NCBI GenBank assembly: GCA_020437045.1
Contig: JAGQWV010000057.1
Location: forward strand, 1-7,548
Source: Saprospiraceae bacterium
GTDB lineage: Bacteria > Bacteroidota > Bacteroidia > Chitinophagales > Saprospiraceae
DNA: 7,548 nucleotides
Reading direction: 5' to 3'
The translations under genes and the position numbers were made by a program. Position 1 is the stretch's first letter, and every line of letters begins with the position of its first letter. This document shows positions 1 through 5,744 of the stretch, in pieces. Below the pieces are notes generated by a model. The model searched no databases and was not told the origin of the DNA. It saw only the letters and a list, made by a program, of their open reading frames with translations.

Positions 1-289
1 ATTTTACATATTGGTTTTTTCGGTTAGGGTTTTCTGCATGCTTGGCTTCAAATCGACTTCCTTTTGCTTCATAGTTAAGTTCTATGATAAAGTCCATACG
101 GGAAGAAACAAATGCCTGACTTCTTATCCCTAATCGAACTCCCAGTTTATCATATCCCGTATATCCATCTCCATCTAGTTGAGAGAGAATGATTCCGGAA
201 TTAAATCCCATGCCAAAGCGCTGTCCCCATGCAATTTGTACAATTGCTAAGAATAGAATTAATAAAAGTGATTTTGTAAAATTGGTCAA
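1..289 (-). CDS. Outer-membrane beta-barrel protein, PorT/OMP_b-brl_2-like (partial, 3' end off window)
   Basis: The first 96 codons of a gene that runs off the left edge. The reading frame has an in-frame TAA just upstream and no ATG before the mature domain, so I chose the TTG at 287-289. It gives a clean signal peptide: MTNFTK, a hydrophobic core (residues about 8-20) and a likely AWG/Q signal peptidase I cut after residue 22. The mature start has the pattern GFNSGIILSQLDGD followed by YDKLGVRLGI and then MDFIIELNYEAKGS. This is the usual opening of the Bacteroidota PorT-like beta-barrel family (PF13568 type): a Gly-rich first strand, an Asp-rich turn, then 'ELxYxxKG'. It should sit in the outer membrane; substrate and role are unknown. 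It lies 101 bases downstream of uxuA on the same strand, but no functional link is evident. Family assignment is from pattern recognition of the N-terminus only. Confidence 0.75.
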   Translation of the reverse strand, partial: MTNFTKSLLLILFLAIVQIAWGQRFGMGFNSGIILSQLDGDGYTGYDKLGVRLGIRSQAFVSSRMDFIIELNYEAKGSRFEAKHAENPNRKNQYVK

Positions 290-390
290 TAAGCTTCTTT
301 TAAAAATAAATACGTATTACTATAAACTGATGCTGCTACATCAATTCACTTCAAATATTAAAATACGAATTTATCAGTTAAAAGGTCGTA

Positions 391-1560
391 CTAATGCATT
401 GAGCGTAGTATCGCATGCTCTAAACCCCTCAATTCAGCCAAACCCCGCAGACGACCAATGGCGGTATATCCTGGATTGGTTATTTTTTCCAGATCATCCA
501 GCATGGCATGTCCATGATCCGGTCTGACCGGTATGCTGGATTCCCTATGTTGTTGTTCCTCAGCCAATGCTTTCATGACTGCATACATATCGGTATCACC
601 CGCAAGATGGTCGTCTTCAAAGAAATTTCCATCTTCATCTCTCTTGACATTTCGCAAATGGATAAAGTGGATATATTTAGCCAATCGATTAGCCATTCCC
701 GGCAAATCATTGTCAGGTCTTACGCCATATGACCCCGTGCATAGACAAAGTCCATTTGACGGGGAAGGAACTGCCTCCACTAGTTCACGTGCATCATCTT
801 CGGTACTGACGATTCGGGGTAGTCCTAAAAGCGGGAATGGAGGATCATCCGGATGTATCGTGAGTCTCACATCATATTCTTCTGCGATGTCTACCACATT
901 CGCCAAAAAATATTTCAGGTTTTTCTTTAACTGAGTTGCATCAATATCATTGTAAGTGGCCACCCGTTCTCGAACTTCCTCCAACTGCCAACCTTGAGCG
1001 CTTCCCGGTAATCCCATGGTCACATTTGCCTGTAGTAATTTTCTTTGCTGATCGGATAACTGATCATAGTGGGCTTTTGCACGCTCAATGTCAATATCCG
1101 AGTAATCCTTTTCCGCGTTTTCCCTTTTTAGAATATATAGATCAAAAGCGATCAAGGCAATACGTTCGAATCTGAGGGCCTTAGATCCATCCGGCATTTT
1201 ATAGACGAGATCAGTCCTAGACCAGTCAAGTACTGGCATAAAGTTGTAACAGATGGTCTTAATACCACATTCTGCCAGATTTTTGATTGTTGTCCTGTAC
1301 CAATCAATGTAACGGTCACGATCAGTATCTGCAACTTTGATCGATTCATGTACATTCACGCTTTCTACCACGCTCCACGATAAACCAGCCCTCTCAATTA
1401 TTTCTTTACGTTTTATGATCTCTTCTTTAGGCCAAATATGTCCGATATCTATGTGATGAAGTGCAGTGACAATTCCGGTAGCTCCTGCCTGTCTTATATA
1501 GGATAAAGGTACAGCATCATTCGGGCCATACCAGCGCATAGTTTGTTCAAGATGTTTCAT
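391..1560 (-). CDS. uxuA: Mannonate dehydratase (EC 4.2.1.8)
   Basis: Catalyses D-mannonate to 2-keto-3-deoxy-D-gluconate plus water in cytoplasmic hexuronate catabolism. The 389-residue product is full length for the family (about 390-400) and collinear from the N-terminus (MRWYGPND, then GATGIVTALHHI at 26-37) to the C-terminal NPGYTAIGRLRGLAELRG block (362-379). Expected metal and catalytic residues are visible: His236 in TIHPDDPP, Cys274 in CLCTGS, His301 in FIHLRNV, the DHGH motif at 348-351, and Tyr365. The fold is a TIM barrel of the xylose-isomerase-like class. I chose the ATG at 1558-1560 because homologues begin MK-LExTxRWYG. A GTG 24 bases upstream (1582-1584) would add eight residues (MNFHFIYS) encoded by a palindrome and is less likely. 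There is no clear Shine-Dalgarno sequence. The gene is divergent from uxuB, the preceding pathway step, so the two may share a control region. Confidence 0.97.
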   Translation of the reverse strand: MKHLEQTMRWYGPNDAVPLSYIRQAGATGIVTALHHIDIGHIWPKEEIIKRKEIIERAGLSWSVVESVNVHESIKVADTDRDRYIDWYRTTIKNLAECGIKTICYNFMPVLDWSRTDLVYKMPDGSKALRFERIALIAFDLYILKRENAEKDYSDIDIERAKAHYDQLSDQQRKLLQANVTMGLPGSAQGWQLEEVRERVATYNDIDATQLKKNLKYFLANVVDIAEEYDVRLTIHPDDPPFPLLGLPRIVSTEDDARELVEAVPSPSNGLCLCTGSYGVRPDNDLPGMANRLAKYIHFIHLRNVKRDEDGNFFEDDHLAGDTDMYAVMKALAEEQQHRESSIPVRPDHGHAMLDDLEKITNPGYTAIGRLRGLAELRGLEHAILRSMH

Positions 1561-1566
1561 ACTATA

Positions 1567-1590
1567 AATAAAGTGAAAATTCACTTTATT
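1567..1590. promoter_or_regulatory. 24-bp palindrome upstream of uxuA, candidate operator
   Basis: Perfect inverted repeat with 11-bp arms (AATAAAGTGAA / TTCACTTTATT) around an AA centre. It ends 6 bases before the uxuA ATG, so it would cover the translation-initiation region and transcribed leader. Long symmetric sites of this kind are typical of dimeric repressors; hexuronate genes are commonly controlled by GntR- or LacI-family regulators. No regulator gene is in the window, so the binding protein is unknown. It could instead act as an AU-rich RNA hairpin that hides the uxuA start. The symmetry is seen directly; the function is inferred. Confidence 0.55.
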
Positions 1591-1749
1591 CTTACTGATT
1601 TAGTCAATCAGGTTTCACACTTTTAAAAAGTTATTCTCAAAAGCATATTCTGCTTCTACAGCTTTCTGAGTGTATCTTGAATATTTTGTTTTTCTGATCA
1701 AAGATTAGACCTTATCTTGACATCATAATTGAACTAAAAAAGTTAGGTT
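1591..1749. other. Remainder of the uxuA-uxuB divergent intergenic region
   Basis: A 159-base AT-rich stretch that must hold the promoters of both divergent genes. On the plus strand TATTTTG (1682-1688) is one base short of the Bacteroidota -7 consensus TAnnTTTG. On the minus strand TAATCTTTG (1707-1699) is one base too long. Neither has a convincing -33 partner, so I do not call them as promoters. No open reading frame, tRNA-like or terminator-like structure was seen. Confidence 0.4.
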
Positions 1750-2565
1750 TTGAAGGAATTATTTTCAGTCACCGGTAAGGTCGTCATTATTACCGGTGGT
1801 TCCGGAGTATTGGGAGGGGCAATCGCGGAACATCTCATTCAGCAAGGTGCTAAAATCGTTGTTATAGGCTTTCGGGAAGAAAGTGTTATTGCCAAATTAA
1901 AGGAACTGGCGCGCTATGGCAGTGATCCACTGGGTTTGGCAATTGACTGTACGAAGGAGAGTCAGCTGGAGACAGCCAGAAAAAAGATTTTGGATAGGTG
2001 GGGGAGGATTGATGTCCTGATTAATGGAGCGGGGGGTAATTTGCCTGGTGCAACCATTGCTCCTAATCAGACAATATTTGATTGTAAATTGGATGACATT
2101 CAGTCAGTATTAGATTTGAATTTAATGGGGAGTGTTGTGCCATCACTTATTTTCGGAAAGGTTATGGCCGAGCAAAAAAACGGCAGTATAATTAACATAT
2201 CTTCCATGGCTGCAGATAGAGCCATTACCAGAGTTTTTGGTTATAGTTTAGCTAAGGCTGGCATCGATCAGCTGACGAAGTGGATGGCCGTAGAGATGGC
2301 CAGGAAATTTGGTGATGGCATTCGAATCAATGCCATAGCACCGGGATTCTTTATAGGAAATCAAAATCGAAGACTGCTGACGGAGGAGGATGGTTCTTTT
2401 ACTGAAAGAGGCAAAACCATTATTAATAATACGCCTATGTCCCGTTTTGGAGATATTAACGAACTAAATGGCATCGTTCAATATTTAGCCTCTGATGCAT
2501 CAAGATTTGTAACGGGAACCATAATTCCCATCGATGGGGGCTTTAGTGCCTTTAGCGGAGTGTAA
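1750..2565 (+). CDS. uxuB: D-mannonate oxidoreductase / fructuronate reductase, SDR type (EC 1.1.1.57)
   Basis: Interconverts D-fructuronate and D-mannonate with NAD(P)H, the step before UxuA. The 271-residue product is a classical short-chain dehydrogenase: TGGSGVLG cofactor loop at 15-22, NGAGG at 92-96, structural Asn124, and catalytic Ser152, Tyr165 and Lys169 (YSLAK). Two features separate it from generic FabG-like SDRs and match the Bacillus UxuB (YjmF) subgroup: the GFFIGNQNRRLLTEEDGSFTERG-like insert (199-221, substrate loop) and the C-terminus IDGGFSAFSGV. This is not the long-chain polyol dehydrogenase type of UxuB found in E. coli. The start is the TTG at 1750, since no in-frame ATG lies upstream and the family begins MKELF-x-x-x-GK. 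The Shine-Dalgarno sequence is poor (AGG only 2 bases away). The gene is divergent from uxuA and converges on a small membrane-protein gene with a 3-base gap. Substrate is inferred from subgroup resemblance and the uxuA neighbour. Confidence 0.92.
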   Translation: MKELFSVTGKVVIITGGSGVLGGAIAEHLIQQGAKIVVIGFREESVIAKLKELARYGSDPLGLAIDCTKESQLETARKKILDRWGRIDVLINGAGGNLPGATIAPNQTIFDCKLDDIQSVLDLNLMGSVVPSLIFGKVMAEQKNGSIINISSMAADRAITRVFGYSLAKAGIDQLTKWMAVEMARKFGDGIRINAIAPGFFIGNQNRRLLTEEDGSFTERGKTIINNTPMSRFGDINELNGIVQYLASDASRFVTGTIIPIDGGFSAFSGV

Positions 2566-2568
2566 GCA

Positions 2569-2754
2569 TCACATTGCGCCGTATGCCTTCACTCCAAATG
2601 TAAGAAGGAAGGGTAAAGACAACCAGAAAAATTCTGGCAATACAATAAGCAGAAGAATGAATGCTGCCAGTGAAATAAGGGTGTAAATCCAATACTTTTT
2701 TGAAGTCTCTTTTGCGCTTGTCATGTGGTCATTTATAAATATCTGCGCAAACAT
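2569..2754 (-). CDS. Small membrane protein of unknown function (61 aa)
   Basis: The function is not recognised. The peptide has a polar, positively charged N-terminal part (TSAKETSKK) followed by two closely spaced hydrophobic segments, about residues 21-39 (YWIYTLISLAAFILLLIVL) and 42-56 (FFWLSLPFLLTFGVK region), joined by a short PE turn. This suggests a two-helix hairpin in the inner membrane. The ATG at 2752-2754 has a GAAAG 8 bases upstream; an alternative ATG at 2722-2724 would give 51 residues starting MTSAKET. The stop is 3 bases from the uxuB stop (convergent), and the gene is divergent from the DUF763 gene across 55 bases. It is opposite no other coding sequence and looks like a real membrane peptide rather than a frame shadow. 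Homologue conservation could not be tested here. Confidence 0.65.
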   Translation of the reverse strand: MFAQIFINDHMTSAKETSKKYWIYTLISLAAFILLLIVLPEFFWLSLPFLLTFGVKAYGAM

Positions 2755-2809
2755 AAAAAAATGCTTTCAAAGGGATTCGATTTTATACATATTAGGATGA
2801 TAAATATCT

Positions 2810-4033
2810 ATGAAAAGATCCGGATATAGCGATTTACCATTACATGGTGGTAGAGTTCCCAGGTGGCTCTACAGCCGAATGGCACGTCTCGGATCTGCTA
2901 TAATAGAAGTAATTGTTTCTGAATATGGTCCGGCCGAATTTCTTTCCCGAATGAGTGATCCATTTTGGTTTCAATCCTTTGGCGCTGTTTTAGGTATGGA
3001 TTGGCATAGTTCAGGAATTACCACTGCAGTGATGGGGGCATTAAAAGGTCCGGTAAATCAGATGTCAAGTGATCTCGGGATTTATATCTGTGGAGGACGA
3101 GGTAACCACTCGCGTGCCACTCCCAAAGAACTTTTTGAAATTGCCGCGCAAATTGGTTTGGATGGAGACTATCTTATGCGTACATCCAGACTGAGTGCAA
3201 AAATCGATAATACGGCCATTCAGGATGGTTTTCAGCTTTATCTTCACAATTTTATACTGACTAAAGATGGAGATTGGTCGGTAATTCAGCAAGGGATGAA
3301 CCCTGCACTACAGTTGGCCCGAAGATATCATTGGCATGGAGCGAATGTAAAATCTTTTCTCGAAGATCCGCATACCTCGATCGTGGGACCTAACATGGGT
3401 GAGATTTTAAATTTGGTGGATAAGAATGCAGGACCTTCACGGCAGGGAGTCCTGGATATTGTAAAAGAGTCCCCTGCACATATGATTTCCGAGTTGCCTT
3501 ATTTGAAAATGCCCAAACATCATGATGTCCGGTTTACGGATGTTGATTTGCGGAGATTAGGAACCATGCTGTATCAAACTCATGATGCTGGACTTCAAGA
3601 CTTCGAATCTCTTTTACTATTTCAGGGCATGGGACCTCGAACCCTTCAGTCTCTGGCGCTCGTTAGTGAAGTCATCTATGGCACTCCAACTAGATTTAAC
3701 GATCCCGCCAGATTCTCATTTGCCCATGGTGGAAAGGATGGCCATCCTTTCCCTGTTCCTACTAAAGTTTATGATGAGACCATCAACTTCCTAGATAAAG
3801 TAATAAGCCAGTCAAAAGTAACCCGTAGTGACAAATTGCAAGCTTGTAAAGCCCTCTACGAAATTTCTAAGCGCAATGAAAAAGATTTCGAGATTGATCA
3901 AAGTAAATATGAAGCATATCTCCAACACGAACGTGATCTATCCTCAGCATTAGGTGGACGAACGGTTTTTCAAGACATAAAAAAAGCTGATCAAAATAGA
4001 TCAGCTCAAAATCATCAATTGGAGCTATTTTAA
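2810..4033 (+). CDS. DUF763 family protein with helix-hairpin-helix-like motif and C-terminal clamp-binding-like peptide
   Basis: A 407-residue cytoplasmic protein of the uncharacterised DUF763 family (COG1415 type), found in archaea and bacteria. Recognisable family blocks are DLPLHGGRVPRWL (8-20), GMDWHSSGITT (62-72), LGIYICGGRGNHSR (89-102), KIDNTAIQDGFQLYLHNF (131-148), WSVIQQGMN (156-164), HDVRF and SFAHGGKDGHPFPVP (303-317). Residues about 270-291 (LFQGMGPRTLQSLALVSEVIYG) look like a helix-hairpin-helix with the G-x-G-P hairpin at 273-276, as in DNA glycosylases and other non-specific DNA binders. After about residue 335 the tail is charged and probably partly disordered. The last five residues are QLELF, close to the beta-clamp motif QL(S/D)LF. 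The start is the ATG at 2810, which begins the conserved block; an AGGA lies 12 bases upstream. No catalytic activity is assigned; a DNA repair or replication role is inferred. The last codons overlap a minus-strand terminator-like hairpin. Confidence 0.9.
   Translation: MKRSGYSDLPLHGGRVPRWLYSRMARLGSAIIEVIVSEYGPAEFLSRMSDPFWFQSFGAVLGMDWHSSGITTAVMGALKGPVNQMSSDLGIYICGGRGNHSRATPKELFEIAAQIGLDGDYLMRTSRLSAKIDNTAIQDGFQLYLHNFILTKDGDWSVIQQGMNPALQLARRYHWHGANVKSFLEDPHTSIVGPNMGEILNLVDKNAGPSRQGVLDIVKESPAHMISELPYLKMPKHHDVRFTDVDLRRLGTMLYQTHDAGLQDFESLLLFQGMGPRTLQSLALVSEVIYGTPTRFNDPARFSFAHGGKDGHPFPVPTKVYDETINFLDKVISQSKVTRSDKLQACKALYEISKRNEKDFEIDQSKYEAYLQHERDLSSALGGRTVFQDIKKADQNRSAQNHQLELF
3979..4006 (-). terminator. 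Terminator-like hairpin on the minus strand, inside the DUF763 3' coding end
   Basis: Perfect 8-bp stem AGCTGATC / GATCAGCT (3985-3992 and 3999-4006) with a 6-base loop. Read on the minus strand it is followed directly by a run of seven T (complement of the A run 3979-3985, the last being the base of the stem). This is the layout of an intrinsic terminator for leftward transcripts. On the plus strand no T tract follows, so it does not end the DUF763 mRNA. It could be a back-up to the terminator at 4065-4097. Its GC content is modest (4 of 8 pairs). Confidence 0.5.
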
Positions 4034-4064
4034 TATCACTGTATTAAAACAGATATGTTTAAAA

Positions 4065-4097
4065 TAAAAAAGGCCAATTCTTAGCTTGAACTGGCCT
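4065..4097 (-). terminator. Intrinsic terminator for the minus-strand lipoprotein operon
   Basis: Stem of 10 pairs with a 7-base loop: AGGCCAATTC (4071-4080) and GAACTGGCCT (4088-4097). On the minus strand all positions pair, one as a G-U wobble, and the stem is followed by a T-rich tract (complement of AAAATAAAAAA, 4061-4071). On the plus strand the same position is an A-C mismatch and only GTACTTAAATCTT follows, so the signal is directed leftward. It lies 133 bases past the stop of the M48 metalloprotease gene. Confidence 0.8.
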
Positions 4098-4148
4098 GTA
4101 CTTAAATCTTACTAATCTAGGATAACTAACTAAATAAGAGTAAAGTAC
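4098..4148. repeat. Imperfect inverted repeat in the convergent intergenic region
   Basis: Two 14-base arms, GTACTTAAATCTTA (4098-4111) and TAAGAGTAAAGTAC (4135-4148). They pair at 11 positions (6 outer, 5 inner) around a symmetric 3-base internal loop, with 23 bases between arms. It directly abuts the terminator stem at 4097. It would lie in the 3' untranslated part of the M48 transcript and could stabilise that end. Otherwise the 4034-4230 region shows nothing else I can name. Confidence 0.45.
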
Positions 4149-4230
4149 AACAGGTTTCTAATCTCAAGCAAATGAGGTTTTCGCCATGAAATTACGCTAT
4201 CCTGTTCAATACTGCAAGAATTATGTCATA

Positions 4231-5691
4231 TTATTTGACAATCACCTTGTAGAGGTCTCCGGCACTAACCTGGGAATCCAGCTCCATTCCATTGATTATC
4301 GCATGCTCATGAAACTGATCTTCAGGGATCTTTGCAGCAACGAGCAGTGACTGAAGAGTACTGCTTTTGTTGGCGGTACGAACAGAAATGCGGTCTGGTT
4401 TTTTATTGATCTTTGATTGGTCGGTCAATACTTTAAAATTGCGCATGGTCTGATTAAAGTTTGATACCTGACCATCAAAATTTGCTTTTTCGGCGAGCCC
4501 GTGAAAAGTAAAAATCAAATCGCGATAGGAAATGAAATACGTCAGTATACGAATGGTTTGTCCGGTTTGTTGATTTGCCTGATCGGATACCATCGCTAAA
4601 ACCTGCATTCCGTTGAGTGTCAATGTTTTTCGCTCCACTTGTGTAAGTCCATATTTCTGCAATGTGCTGTCCGCTGCAGCCTGCAGTGTGTTGGCCTGGG
4701 TCAGGGTTAATAGCATCATCGCTGTACCATCACTTGGTGCCATTTGCACCTGCGAGGGAGTATTCATGGTCTGCCATCCGGAAGGTATTGGAAACTGAAA
4801 CCTCATCTCCGGGTGGTAAAACATGTTATTTTCCACATATCCTTGCTTCGGATCATCTCCGTAGATGATTCCGTCAATCATTTTCAAATAGGAATTACGA
4901 TTGACCTTGAAATCGGCAGGGTTCGCTTTTGCTTGTGCTTTATCGGCTAACTGGGAGACTTTTTTATATCGATCATACGGATCTGGGTGTGTCGAAAGAA
5001 AAGTAGGAAGTGATTCAGCTTCAGTACCAACCCGCATTTGATTTAATGTATTAAAGAAGTCTGCCATTTGATGAGCATCATATCCTATTTTGGTCGAGTA
5101 TTGTACTCCTAATTCATCCGATTGTGATTCATTATCCCGGCTGTACTTTAAAAATAAAAGTTGCATTCCTTGCTGAGCTTCATTCGCAAAATTCCGGAAG
5201 GCAGGTGAGACTACCAGACCTCCAATAAACAGAATCTGGGCTATAGTGGCTTTTGTTTGTTGCTTAGCAGAATGGCGGGCGGTTACATGTCCTATTTCAT
5301 GTCCCAGAACCCCCGCAAACTCAGCTTCATTATTAAAGTGAGCCAGAATCCCTCTGGTAAAATATACATAACCTCCGGGCAGTGCAAAGGCATTGACCAC
5401 AGGTGAATCCAAGATCTTAAATTCATAATTCAGATTAGGACGATGCGAAACGCTGGCCATTTCCTGGCCCTTTTCGTTAATGAACTTTTGTAATTGATTA
5501 TCCTGATACAAGCCATACATGGCGACTATCTGAGGGTCAGATTGTTTTCCCAAGGCAATTTCCTGCTCTTCGGACATAAACATAACTTCTTTCTTCCCGG
5601 TCACTGGATTTACCGCGCAACTACCAATGATCAAGGCAACTACCACGAGAGATAAGAATCTAAAGACTTTGGATCCAAGCAAATTAAACAT
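4231..5691 (-). CDS. M48 family Zn-metalloprotease, predicted lipoprotein, with C-terminal LysM-like domain
   Basis: A 486-residue exported peptidase, probably for protein quality control in the periplasm. A signal peptide (about 1-24) ends in LIIGSC, giving a lipidated Cys25. The M48 domain follows: conserved NAFALPGGYVYFTRG (100-114), the zinc motif HEIGH (131-135) continuing VTARHSA, and the third ligand Glu188 in SRDNESQSDELG (184-195). Residues about 290-425, opening with FQFPIPSGW, look like a PsbP/Mog1-type alpha-beta domain. The last 50 residues (about 435-486; short repetitive TLQSLL, INGMEL and GDLYKVI elements) resemble a LysM-like module. This is the layout of the 'putative Zn-dependent protease' group COG4784, longer than LoiP/YggG-type M48 lipoproteins. 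The start ATG gives a proper signal peptide. It lies 53 bases downstream of the amidohydrolase gene with no terminator between, so the two are probably cotranscribed. The physiological substrate is unknown, and the domain calls after the peptidase are less certain. Confidence 0.92.
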   Translation of the reverse strand: MFNLLGSKVFRFLSLVVVALIIGSCAVNPVTGKKEVMFMSEEQEIALGKQSDPQIVAMYGLYQDNQLQKFINEKGQEMASVSHRPNLNYEFKILDSPVVNAFALPGGYVYFTRGILAHFNNEAEFAGVLGHEIGHVTARHSAKQQTKATIAQILFIGGLVVSPAFRNFANEAQQGMQLLFLKYSRDNESQSDELGVQYSTKIGYDAHQMADFFNTLNQMRVGTEAESLPTFLSTHPDPYDRYKKVSQLADKAQAKANPADFKVNRNSYLKMIDGIIYGDDPKQGYVENNMFYHPEMRFQFPIPSGWQTMNTPSQVQMAPSDGTAMMLLTLTQANTLQAAADSTLQKYGLTQVERKTLTLNGMQVLAMVSDQANQQTGQTIRILTYFISYRDLIFTFHGLAEKANFDGQVSNFNQTMRNFKVLTDQSKINKKPDRISVRTANKSSTLQSLLVAAKIPEDQFHEHAIINGMELDSQVSAGDLYKVIVK

Positions 5692-5744
5692 GTTGTGACT
5701 TTTTCAATTAAACACTTTTCTGCGGAGAGTAAGTTCGATTTCCA

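Noticed and set aside
311..345. Short inverted repeat TGATG-CTGCTA-CATCA between uxuA and the beta-barrel gene
   Set aside because: The 5-bp stem has no T run after it; not enough for a terminator or operator call.
189..527. Plus-strand 112-codon ORF
   Set aside because: It is antisense to the signal-peptide-bearing beta-barrel gene and to the end of uxuA, both with clear homology-type motifs.
1152..1355. Minus-strand 67-codon ORF and the several plus-strand ORFs within 508-1175
   Set aside because: They all lie within uxuA in other frames; uxuA is complete and unbroken.
1682..1707. Near matches to TAnnTTTG in the uxuA-uxuB gap, one per strand
   Set aside because: Each has the wrong spacing by one base and no convincing -33 partner; AT-rich sequence gives such matches by chance.
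2623..2637. Perfect 6-bp hairpin CCAGAA-AAA-TTCTGG downstream of uxuB
   Set aside because: It has no T tract on either strand and lies inside the small membrane-protein gene; too weak to call a terminator.
4186..4350. Plus-strand 54-codon ORF (MKLRYPVQYC...) in the convergent gap
   Set aside because: It overlaps the M48 gene's 3' end in antisense for most of its length, has no Shine-Dalgarno sequence and no recognisable composition; it is most likely chance.
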